Positions 56,362-64,000 of a stretch of DNA of 64,000 nucleotides are shown here, piece by piece. The position numbers were made by a program, and so were the translations under genes. Every line of letters starts with the position of its first letter. The first letter of the stretch is position 1. Source of the DNA: Kushneria marisflavi (GTDB lineage Bacteria > Pseudomonadota > Gammaproteobacteria > Pseudomonadales > Halomonadaceae); NCBI RefSeq assembly GCF_002157205.1, contig NZ_CP021358.1:2914001-2978000 (forward strand), written 5' to 3'. The notes beneath the pieces were generated by a model. It saw only the letters and a program-made list of their open reading frames with translations. It made no database searches and was not told where the DNA came from.

Positions 56362-57582
56362 ATGAGCGATTTTTATCAAAACGGCATCATTACCAACTTC
56401 CATAATCTCACGCGACGCCCGCTGGAAGCTCTGGAAAGTGACCTGCTGGGGTTTTCAAAACGCCGTCCGATGGGGCTGATTCTGCCCTCGCTCTATTCCG
56501 AGCTCGAAGGTCCGGCGCTGACGCGCATCATCGATCATCTCTCAAAGGTCGAGTACCTGAGTGAAATCATCATCGGGCTGGACCGCGCCAATCGGGACCA
56601 GTTTCTCCATGCCAGGGAGTTCTTTTCCCGTCTGCCGCAGCGTCATCGCATTCTCTGGAATGATGGCCCGCGCCTGAGAGCGCTGGATGACGAGCTGGCG
56701 GCCGAGTCGCTTTCGCCGCAGGCACCGGGCAAGGGGCGCAATGTCTGGTTCTGCTCGGGGTATGCGATTGCCTCCAATCGTACCGAAGCGATTGCACTGC
56801 ATGATTGTGATATCACTACCTATGACCGCTCGATGCTGGCACGCCTGCTCTATCCGGTCGCCAATCCTCATTTTAATTACGAATTCTGCAAGGGGTATTA
56901 CGCCCGCATCGCCGATGGCAAGCTCAATGGCCGCGTCGGCCGGCTGATGGTGACGCCGCTGTTGAGGGCGCTGAAGCGAATTCACGGCCCGCTGGATTAC
57001 CTGAACTATCTCGACAGCTATCGCTATCCGCTGTCGGGCGAATTCGCCATGCGTGCCGACGTATTAAACGATATCCGCATTCCCAGCGACTGGGGGCTCG
57101 AGATCGGGGTGCTCTCCGAGGTGCATCGTAACTACTCGACCAAGCGGCTGTGTCAGGTTGATATTGCCGACAACTACGATCACAAGCATCAGCCGCTCTC
57201 CCCGGAGGACGCCTCCACCGGGCTCTATCGCATGAGCACCGACATTGCCAAGGCCCTCTATCGCAAGCTGGCAACGCTTGGCGTGACCATGAACGAAGCA
57301 CATTTTCGCACGCTCAAGGCGACCTACTACCGCACGGCGCTCGATATCATCGAAAACTATTATCACGATGCGATGATGAACGGTCTCAAGGTGGATCGTC
57401 ACAGTGAGGAGCAGGCCGTAGAGCTTTTCGCCCAGAGCATCATGGAAGCCGGTGTGGCCTTTCTCGAAAGCCCCCGGGACAAGCCCTTTATTCCCAGCTG
57501 GAGCCGAGTACAGTCGGCCTTTCCCGACATGCTTGAGCGCATGTATGACGCGGTGGAGGCGGATAACCAGGGTGATGTCTAG
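56362..57582 (+). CDS. gpgS: Glucosyl-3-phosphoglycerate synthase-like glycosyltransferase (GT81)
   Basis: A 406-residue GT-A enzyme. GLILPSLYSELEG starts the nucleotide-binding fold, GKGRNVWFCSGY is the conserved GpgS/MpgS loop, and HDCDITTYDRSML carries the DxD. EIGVLSEVHRNYSTKRLCQVD is also typical (read in parts). It makes glucosyl-3-phosphoglycerate from UDP- or GDP-glucose and 3-phosphoglycerate, a step in glucosylglycerate compatible-solute synthesis. The phosphatase upstream completes the pathway. Mannosyl donor use cannot be fully excluded. Confidence 0.88.
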   Translation: MSDFYQNGIITNFHNLTRRPLEALESDLLGFSKRRPMGLILPSLYSELEGPALTRIIDHLSKVEYLSEIIIGLDRANRDQFLHAREFFSRLPQRHRILWNDGPRLRALDDELAAESLSPQAPGKGRNVWFCSGYAIASNRTEAIALHDCDITTYDRSMLARLLYPVANPHFNYEFCKGYYARIADGKLNGRVGRLMVTPLLRALKRIHGPLDYLNYLDSYRYPLSGEFAMRADVLNDIRIPSDWGLEIGVLSEVHRNYSTKRLCQVDIADNYDHKHQPLSPEDASTGLYRMSTDIAKALYRKLATLGVTMNEAHFRTLKATYYRTALDIIENYYHDAMMNGLKVDRHSEEQAVELFAQSIMEAGVAFLESPRDKPFIPSWSRVQSAFPDMLERMYDAVEADNQGDV

Positions 57583-57688
57583 CGACGTCCTGCGCCTTTT
57601 GAACCATAGAGCGCAGCGTTGGCTTTGACTGAATTGGTGATTCGAATCAGTTACATATTGTTGCCAATGGATGCATTTTAAAACGCCG

Positions 57689-57717
57689 TCGTCATGTCGA
57701 TGCAGGCAAATCGTCAT
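57689..57717 (+). promoter_or_regulatory. Candidate Pho-box-like repeats upstream of the alkaline phosphatase gene
   Basis: TCGTCAT occurs at 57689-57695 and again at 57711-57717, exactly 22 bp apart (twice the 11-bp Pho-box period); the intervening unit is ATGCAGG. It resembles the CTGTCAT Pho-box core imperfectly. Confidence 0.35.
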
Positions 57718-57735
57718 GAGTCACGGGCGAGCATA

Positions 57736-57761
57736 CCCGGGCGGGTAAATCAGCGCCCGGG
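57736..57761 (+). repeat. GC-rich inverted repeat in the phosphatase leader
   Basis: CCCGGGCG (57736-57743) and CGCCCGGG (57754-57761) with a 10-nt loop, 92 bp upstream of the start codon. Could be an attenuator, an operator or part of the previous terminator; no T-run. Confidence 0.5.
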
Positions 57762-57853
57762 CCTTGAACTTCGCAGACGCTCGCGGAGAAGGTCACTCTC
57801 ATAACAGCGCAAATGGCCCGACAATGGGACCATAACGACTCAGGAGAATGACG

Positions 57854-59497
57854 ATGTTCGGCTACAGCAACGCCATGTTTGGCAGCACCGGTTCACTGTA
57901 TGGCAGCAACACGATGACCATGAACGGCGCGTCACCCGCCATGTTTTCTCCCTTCCAGTCTCTCTCCCCGATTTCAGATCTGTGGTCCGGCAATGATATG
58001 CCCTGGGGCGCCGAGCCGGCGCTGGTGCCGGCGTTTCTGGATGCCACTGCCTCCATACTTGAAGGCTATGGCAAGGCGCTGGGACAGCTGAGCAGCGCCT
58101 TTCGCGAGGTGATGAATGACCAGCCCGACATGCCCGAGCCTGAAGTGCCCGCCAACGATGGCATGGCTCAGAACGTGATCCTCATGGTGCCGGACGGTTT
58201 CGGCACGGATTACTCGACGGCCTTTCGCACCTTCAAGGGTGGCGAAGAGTTGCCGGCCTGGGAAGCCGAGGAGATGCTGACCGGGGCGATCAAGACCCAT
58301 TCGGCCAATTCCCTGATTACCGATTCGGCAGCGGCGGGAACGGCCTTCGCGACCGGTCAGAAAACCGATAACGGCATGATCTCCCAGTCGCCGGATGGGC
58401 AGGATCTGGAGTCGATCGTGGATCTGGCTGAAGCCGCCGGCAAATCGACGGGGGTTGTCTCGACTTCCTCGGTGACCCATGCCACCCCTGCGGTCTTTGG
58501 TGCCAATGTGGAAGATCGCAACGATGCCACCACCATCGCGCAGCAGTTCATCGATAACGACCAGCTTGATGTGATGCTCGGCGGTGGTTTGCAGTACTTC
58601 ACTGATGAGCAGCAGGGCGGTATGGCACAAGGCGATCTGCTAGCACAGGCCGAATCACAGGGATATACCTTCGTGGGCAATGCCACTGATCTGGAAGGCG
58701 TTGAAGGAGACCGCCTGCTGGGGCTGTTTGCCGATGACGCCATGGACACCAGTTTCGGTGAGAGCGGTGAGGATCAGCCGTCACTGGCGCAGATGACGCA
58801 GACGGCCCTGAACACGCTGTCGCAAAACGACAACGGCTTTTTCATGATGGTCGAGGGCAGTCAGATCGACTGGGCCGGTCATGCCAACGACGCCGGCTGG
58901 GCCATGAATGATGCGCTGGCCTTTGAAGACGCGGTAAAGGTGGCGCAGCAGTTCTCCGAGGACAATCCGGACACGCTGCTGGTGATCGCCCCTGATCATG
59001 AAACCGGTGGCATGTCGGCGCAGTCCACTCTGGACAATAATGCCTCGATTTATCAAAACTTTACGGCCACCTACGAGCAGATGTACGACGAGGCCAGCGA
59101 CCGCATCGAGTCTGCGGGCATCAGTCAGGGCGATGACGGCGCTGCCTGGATCATGCAGGGCACCGTGGCCGAGATGACCGGCGGTGAGGTATTGCTCTCA
59201 AGAGATGAACTGACCAATGTCCTGTCGGCCGAGGATGCTGACGCAGGTCTTGAAGCCCTGACTCAGACGCTGAATGAATATGGCGGCATCAGCTTCAGCT
59301 CCGGTGGGCACACGGCTGAAAACGTGCCGCTCTACGCCTCCGGCCCGGGCTCGGATATCTTCGAAGGGCTGCTGGACAATACCGAAGTCGGTCAGGGGCT
59401 GGCCACGGCCATGGGTCTTGAGTTCTCTGACCTGCCCAGTGCCGAGGTCGTGGGCATCGATACGCTGATGCAGGGCAACGAGATAGCGGTGGCCTGA
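57854..59497 (+). CDS. Alkaline phosphatase, PhoA-superfamily, no classical signal peptide
   Basis: A 547-residue, very acidic protein. The first metal Asp is in ILMVPDGFG, the nucleophile Ser in ITDSAAAGTAFATG (about residue 158), later metal ligands in EGSQIDWAGHAND and PDHETGG, and a final His in SSGGHTAENVPLYASGP. ATG 57854 is chosen because AGGAG (57842-57846) is 7 nt upstream. The N-terminal 60 residues are Ser/Met/Asn/Gly-rich without a hydrophobic signal, so export may be by type I secretion. Possibly phosphate-regulated. Confidence 0.92.
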   Translation: MFGYSNAMFGSTGSLYGSNTMTMNGASPAMFSPFQSLSPISDLWSGNDMPWGAEPALVPAFLDATASILEGYGKALGQLSSAFREVMNDQPDMPEPEVPANDGMAQNVILMVPDGFGTDYSTAFRTFKGGEELPAWEAEEMLTGAIKTHSANSLITDSAAAGTAFATGQKTDNGMISQSPDGQDLESIVDLAEAAGKSTGVVSTSSVTHATPAVFGANVEDRNDATTIAQQFIDNDQLDVMLGGGLQYFTDEQQGGMAQGDLLAQAESQGYTFVGNATDLEGVEGDRLLGLFADDAMDTSFGESGEDQPSLAQMTQTALNTLSQNDNGFFMMVEGSQIDWAGHANDAGWAMNDALAFEDAVKVAQQFSEDNPDTLLVIAPDHETGGMSAQSTLDNNASIYQNFTATYEQMYDEASDRIESAGISQGDDGAAWIMQGTVAEMTGGEVLLSRDELTNVLSAEDADAGLEALTQTLNEYGGISFSSGGHTAENVPLYASGPGSDIFEGLLDNTEVGQGLATAMGLEFSDLPSAEVVGIDTLMQGNEIAVA

Positions 59498-59609
59498 TCA
59501 TCGACCGGTGATGCCGGTGCGCCAGATGGCGTACCGGTTTGGATTGATCACGACCCGTCGATTGGAATCACCCTGCAGGCCTTTCATCATTGGCAAAGCC
59601 AGCATCAGA

Positions 59610-59635
59610 AAGGGCGCCCCGTGGCGCCCTTTTAC
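59610..59635. terminator. Terminator between the phosphatase and nuclease genes
   Basis: AAGGGCGCC (59610-59618), loop CCGT, GGCGCCCTT (59623-59631) then TT. Lies between convergent genes. Confidence 0.82.
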
Positions 59636-59657
59636 GTCTCTCCTGTTCGATGCGGCC

Positions 59658-62600
59658 TCAGAATCCGGCCGCCTGCTGGACATCGCTGCCCGTATCAATG
59701 CCGATGATAATCGGGTCATGGTCGGAGGCGCGGAAGGGGGCATCATTGTAGAGCGCCTCGATCTGTTCGGGGCTTTTATACTCGGTGTTGTAGTCAAGCA
59801 CCGTCGGCTCATCGGCGTTGATGTGCCAGGTGGTGGTGCCCGTCACCTGGTCGCTCATCGACGCGCTGGCCAGCGCGTGATCCAGCGAGCCCCACTGGCC
59901 GTTATAGCTGTAGGAATAGTCATTATCCAGCAGCGTATAGCCTTCGCCCTGCAGGGTGGTGATGGGGTCCTCCATAGCGTAGCTGTTCAGGTCACCGATG
60001 ATCAGGACATCACTGTCGCCACTACCGGTAGGATCGGTCCCGATCCAGGCGGCCAGCTGCTCGGCCGCCTCGACCCGGGTCGGGTTGTTGTTGCCCTGAC
60101 CATCGCCGATCGCCTCCTCGCCATTGATGACACTGCCCTTGGACTTGAAGTGATTGACGGCGATCGAGAAGGTCTCACCGCTGTCGTTGTCCTGAAAGGT
60201 CTGCAGCATGGGGGCGCGGTTGCCGGTCACAAAGGCGCCGCTGGTGTTGATGGCGGCGTTCCCCTCGGGAGTCACGCTGTCGCGTTGATAGATCAGCCCT
60301 ACGGCAATGGCATCGCTGCCGGGTGAGACCACGTTGCCGCTGTCATCGCGTGGCGTAATGTAATCCCACTGTGCCTCGCTTCGGGCGTTGAGCGCCTCGA
60401 CCAGCCCGGCGATCGAGCTCTCTGCGCCGTAGCCATCGTTGGCCACTTCCATGAGGCCGGCGATATCGGCGTCGCTGTCAAGGATGGCGCTGGCCAGCTT
60501 GTCCTGCTGGCGGATCAGTTCCAGTTCACTGTTGGCGCCGCGCGGACCGTGCTCGGTGCCTTCAGGGGTGGTGATCTGGTTGCCGGATTGATCCAGCGTT
60601 TCGAAGTAGTTCAGGACGTTGAAGGAGGCCACCTTGAGCGGTGCATCCTCCAGCGTTTGCGCATCGGGTTGCTCGGGTCGTGGATTGGCCGGCTGGAAGT
60701 CGAGCCCCTGATCGCTTTGAAGGCGCCACTGCTGATGGGCAAAATCGAGCACCCCGGTGGCCGCTTCCAGTGTGTCGCCGCCGCGCAGGGTGTTATCGGC
60801 CGAGAGTGGCTCGCTACCGCGGCCAAACAGGATCTCGGCCGGGTTCTGAGCATTGCTGGCATCGTCCAGAAGGATCGAGCGGCTTTCGATCTGGTCCAGC
60901 CACTGCTGGTAACCGGCCTGATCCGGGGCATTGATTTCGGTGTATTGCGAAAGCCGCCCACCACTTGAGAGCGTGACCGTGCCGTAGCGGCCCAGCTCAT
61001 AGGTGTCGGTGACCGTCAGCGGCGCGCCATCCTCGCCCTGAAAGCTGACCCGCATGCTTTCAAGCGCCGCCAGCGTCGACTTGTCAGCGATGGGCAGGTC
61101 GACTTCGGTGAGCGTGGGCAGCTTCTGGTCCTGTGCGGTCACTTCCAGTGATCTCACATCGGTCAGCTCCGTCTTGCCCTGGTACTCCTCGACCGTGCCG
61201 GTCAGGCGTACGCGGTCACCCACCGCGACATCGGCGACGCTTGTGCTGTCGGGCAGGTAGACAAAGATGCCTTCGGAAGTCAGTTCATCATTATCCTGGT
61301 CGGCATCCTCTTCCTGCAGGAAAAATCCCTCCAGACCGTCGCGGGCATCCAGCGTCACGATCGCCTCGACGCTGACCTCATCGCCCACGCGCTCGCTGCT
61401 CATGGTGCTGCCCTGAAGGGTGGAAATCAGCTCTACGGGCGGTAGATCCATGGTGTCTCCGTTGTCGTCGGGGATATCCGGGGGCGTATCATTCGGGACG
61501 TCGTCCGCTGGTGTATCGGCATCGCCGGTGGCATCACTGCCAAGACCGTCGACGGTGTCCTGCGGATACGCCTGCCACTGGCCGGCGTCGAAGCGGTCGC
61601 TGCCTTCGGTGACACTCTCGTCACGGCGCAGGGTAACGTCGCGGGCAAAGTAGGCGTCATCGCCAATGGTGCCGACAATGTCCTGAATCTCCCCCGCGCC
61701 ATCGGTCAACACGAGGGCGTCGTTACCGTTGTAGTTGATCACACGGCTGGTGTCATCGCTTTGATCCAGCACGGTCTGGTCCGCCTGGCTGTTGGCCAGT
61801 ACCAGAGATTGTCCAACGGCCAGCGTGCCGTACTGGCCCAGTGCCTGCGTGGCGTTGGCCTCGGTATTACCATTGGCGTAGAGCGATAGCGTAAAGCCTT
61901 CCAGCGACAGGTCGCTGCCGCCACGATTGGTCAGTTCAATGGCCTTGTTATAGCCACTGCCTTCGACGTACTCGGTGATCAACAGGCTGCATTCACTGGT
62001 GGCGCCTTCATTATTTCCGCTCAGCCGGCCGGGCGTAGCCACGGCAGGCACGTTTTCTCCGTCACCGCCGAGCGCATCACTGGCGGTACCGCCATTTTCA
62101 AGCGTGATGAAGCGCTGATGAGCGACGTCCCAGGACGCGGCATCGAAGGCTTCGGTATCCGGATAGCTTTCCTCGGCCGCCAGCGTGTCGCGATCCGGCT
62201 CGCCCAGCCACAGGGTGACCTGGTCGCCACCGCTGCCCAGTCCCGCCGCGCTTCCGGTGTAGCCGATCTCCTGCCCATTGAGGTCAACGCTTGACCAGGC
62301 CTCGCGGAAGCCGGCCACCGCGTCCTCGTCGCCATCGACCATGACGATCGCCGTGGCACCGGGGGCCAGCGTCGTCAGTCCCTGAACCTGCACCGCTTCT
62401 TCGGGATCGGCGCTGTCGTCATCGTAGTAGAGCGGCGTCTGGTTGAAGTCAATCACGGTGTCGCTGGTGTTGGTGATCTCGAACCAGTCCTCGGTGACAT
62501 CGCTGCCTGACTGGCCGGACCAGATTTCACTAATGGCGATGCCCAGATCCTGCGGCTCCGGTGGCGGCAGCGGGGCATGACCGGTGTCGATGGTGAAGTC

Positions 62601-64000
62601 ACCTGCAGCCTCGCCACCGGTTTGCCAGGCGGAGGCGTCACTGAGCGCCTTGAGCAGGGCTTCAGCGGTGTCACTGGTTGAACCGGCGTAATGAAGGCTT
62701 TCGTCATCGCCCGGCAGTGTCAGATCGTTTTCGCCACCTTCAAGTCCTGCACGGTAAAGGGTTTCGCCATTGGCGGTGATCGTCACGCCATCGGCCAGCG
62801 ACAGGGCCAGCTCACCGGTGAATGATCCGGCATTGGCCGTGAAATCGACCACGCTGCCAGCAGCGAGACCGCTTTGGGGGGCGGTCCAGGTCACTGCGCT
62901 GTCGCCGCTTGTGAACGTTAGCGTGGTACCGGTGGCGATGGCGTCGAGCGCCACGAAGCTGAAGGTATTTGTATTTGAATCAAGTGCGGTGAAGGCCACG
63001 TCGCCGACCGCCGGCTCAAGGCTCGGCAGGGCATCGAATGTCACCGTGGCCGAGGTGAAGGTCTGGATGTCGTCGTCCAGATCCTTTGACGCGGTACCGG
63101 TATCCGACCAGTCAGTGGTGCCGTTATCGTAGGCAACATCGAGAGTCACCGAGCCATCGTCATGGATCCGAGCGTTGCTCAGCGTCTCGGCCGTGCCGCC
63201 TGTGGCGTTGGCATTGGTGTTGAGATCGACCTCCTCGACCTTGTGGGCACCATCCCAGCGATAGAGCTGGAAGTTGTCGTTGTCCGGGTCGCCATCATCA
63301 TCGCCTGGATTGGCCGGCCCCGCGCTGATCAGCCATGTACCATCGCCTGCCGGGGCGATGTCGCGTACGGTGCGGCCATCAAGGTCGAGCGTGAGTGCCG
63401 CGCCGAACTGGGCCCCATCTGCGCTGCCGGAGGCCATCAGCGACTCGGCATTGAGCACCGGTAGCACCAGCGCACGGCCGTCGGCATCGATGGGTGCGCG
63501 CAGGCCAAGAAACAGGGTCCCGTCGGCGTAGGCCGAGCCTTCTACTTCAAATCCATCGAAATCCATCTCGGGGCGATTCTGTTCGGCCCAGCGCTCGATC
63601 GCGGCATCCAGACCGCTGAACTGTCCGGCCACCTCGACTTCAAGTGATGCAGCATCGTTTCCCGTAATTTGTGTGGCGAACACCATTGAGCGCTCGCTGT
63701 CCTGAAGTGAGCCGAGCCAGTAGTGCTGGCCGTTACCTGCATCGACGACGGATTCGATGTCGACTTCTTCACCTTCTTCCAGTCCCAGCGCCTCATCGAG
63801 GTTGAAGCTTTTAAGCGGTGCGCCGGACTGGTCGTGGTCGTAGAGGCGCAGGGTCTGGTCTTCGTCGTCACCCACCAGCGTAAGCCCGTTGCCGATGGCG
63901 ATGGCAGCGGAGGTGTCGGAAGCGCCGGTGTGAAAGCGGGCATTGTTGTTGGTCTGGCTGCCATCGGCGGCGGCGTAGTCAATGGTGTACTGGCTATCGC
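59658..64000 (-). CDS. Large multidomain extracellular nuclease (ExeM/NucH-like), 5' end outside window
   Basis: The frame is open to the window end, with at least 1446 residues visible. From the visible N-terminus there is a DUF3616/phytase-like esterase region (about 250 residues), a beta-rich segment, two lamin-tail-like domains (DLGIAISEIWSGQ and LLITEYVEGSGYNKAIEL), an OB-fold (VSVEAIVTLDARDGLEGFFL) and a C-terminal endonuclease/exonuclease/phosphatase domain: VASFNVLNYF, GLMEVANDGYG, NHFKSKGS, IIGDLNSYAMED and SDHDPIIIGID. Highly acidic, as expected for a secreted halophile protein. It probably degrades extracellular DNA. Confidence 0.9.
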   Translation of the reverse strand, partial: DSQYTIDYAAADGSQTNNNARFHTGASDTSAAIAIGNGLTLVGDDEDQTLRLYDHDQSGAPLKSFNLDEALGLEEGEEVDIESVVDAGNGQHYWLGSLQDSERSMVFATQITGNDAASLEVEVAGQFSGLDAAIERWAEQNRPEMDFDGFEVEGSAYADGTLFLGLRAPIDADGRALVLPVLNAESLMASGSADGAQFGAALTLDLDGRTVRDIAPAGDGTWLISAGPANPGDDDGDPDNDNFQLYRWDGAHKVEEVDLNTNANATGGTAETLSNARIHDDGSVTLDVAYDNGTTDWSDTGTASKDLDDDIQTFTSATVTFDALPSLEPAVGDVAFTALDSNTNTFSFVALDAIATGTTLTFTSGDSAVTWTAPQSGLAAGSVVDFTANAGSFTGELALSLADGVTITANGETLYRAGLEGGENDLTLPGDDESLHYAGSTSDTAEALLKALSDASAWQTGGEAAGDFTIDTGHAPLPPPEPQDLGIAISEIWSGQSGSDVTEDWFEITNTSDTVIDFNQTPLYYDDDSADPEEAVQVQGLTTLAPGATAIVMVDGDEDAVAGFREAWSSVDLNGQEIGYTGSAAGLGSGGDQVTLWLGEPDRDTLAAEESYPDTEAFDAASWDVAHQRFITLENGGTASDALGGDGENVPAVATPGRLSGNNEGATSECSLLITEYVEGSGYNKAIELTNRGGSDLSLEGFTLSLYANGNTEANATQALGQYGTLAVGQSLVLANSQADQTVLDQSDDTSRVINYNGNDALVLTDGAGEIQDIVGTIGDDAYFARDVTLRRDESVTEGSDRFDAGQWQAYPQDTVDGLGSDATGDADTPADDVPNDTPPDIPDDNGDTMDLPPVELISTLQGSTMSSERVGDEVSVEAIVTLDARDGLEGFFLQEEDADQDNDELTSEGIFVYLPDSTSVADVAVGDRVRLTGTVEEYQGKTELTDVRSLEVTAQDQKLPTLTEVDLPIADKSTLAALESMRVSFQGEDGAPLTVTDTYELGRYGTVTLSSGGRLSQYTEINAPDQAGYQQWLDQIESRSILLDDASNAQNPAEILFGRGSEPLSADNTLRGGDTLEAATGVLDFAHQQWRLQSDQGLDFQPANPRPEQPDAQTLEDAPLKVASFNVLNYFETLDQSGNQITTPEGTEHGPRGANSELELIRQQDKLASAILDSDADIAGLMEVANDGYGAESSIAGLVEALNARSEAQWDYITPRDDSGNVVSPGSDAIAVGLIYQRDSVTPEGNAAINTSGAFVTGNRAPMLQTFQDNDSGETFSIAVNHFKSKGSVINGEEAIGDGQGNNNPTRVEAAEQLAAWIGTDPTGSGDSDVLIIGDLNSYAMEDPITTLQGEGYTLLDNDYSYSYNGQWGSLDHALASASMSDQVTGTTTWHINADEPTVLDYNTEYKSPEQIEALYNDAPFRASDHDPIIIGIDTGSDVQQAAGF

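Noticed and set aside
1..64000. tRNA, rRNA, CRISPR, IS or phage elements
   Set aside because: No T-loop-like GGTTCGAATCC context in intergenic DNA, no regularly spaced repeat-spacer array, no transposase or integrase frame was seen.

Overview
The window looks like a chromosomal segment of a halophilic gammaproteobacterium, most probably a member of the Halomonadaceae (Halomonas/Kushneria/Chromohalobacter type). This is inferred from the GC-rich coding style, the ftsB-ispD-ispF-truD-surE-nlpD-rpoS order, a glucosylglycerate (compatible solute) gene pair and very acidic extracellular enzymes. No rRNA, tRNA, CRISPR array, insertion sequence or phage gene was seen. Genes are densely packed, and several convergent gene pairs are separated by clear intrinsic terminators.

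Layout. 0-4.4 kb: a VOC protein cut by the window edge, a LysR regulator, an MFS exporter, a pirin and a small membrane protein; an 18-bp degenerate tandem repeat lies between the LysR and MFS genes. 4.4-10 kb: an abgT-abgA-abgB operon (p-aminobenzoyl-glutamate uptake and cleavage) divergent from a LysR gene. 10-18.6 kb: yajQ, an LpxL-like acyltransferase, a second MFS gene, a porin/PstS-like/diguanylate-cyclase operon, a 2OG-Fe(II) oxygenase with a NudL-type Nudix enzyme, and a zinc-ribbon Nudix enzyme. 18.7-25.6 kb: the ftsB-ispD-ispF-truD-surE-DUF368-nlpD-rpoS block, with a DUF368 membrane protein where pcm is often found. 25.9-31.5 kb: a TolC-family protein, alr, an LpxL-family acyltransferase and ettA; ettA carries an apparent one-base frameshift near codon 17. 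31.7-38.2 kb: a PA3496-like acidic protein, a short LOV photoreceptor, a SelW-like protein, ZntB, TesA and a YbbA/YbbP ABC system.

38.7-52.2 kb is a surface-polysaccharide region: a TupA-like ATP-grasp, an O-antigen ligase/polymerase-like protein, glyA (housekeeping), then a six-gene same-strand cluster and manC. Part of the six-gene cluster (about 42.8-47.9 kb) is strikingly AT-rich. It encodes an ABC-exporter-like membrane protein with no ATPase domain, a GT2-TagF fusion, a GT2 glycosyltransferase, a TagD-type cytidylyltransferase, a LicD-family phosphotransferase and a WcaJ-type initiating sugar-phosphate transferase. Together these suggest a glycerol-phosphate-decorated (teichoic-acid-like) surface glycan in a Gram-negative bacterium, probably acquired by transfer. 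This is the most interesting system in the window.

52.2-64 kb: mqo, two small membrane proteins, the glucosylglycerate phosphatase/synthase pair, an alkaline phosphatase without an obvious signal peptide, and a convergent very large multidomain extracellular nuclease cut by the window end. The last two could act together in scavenging phosphate from extracellular DNA.
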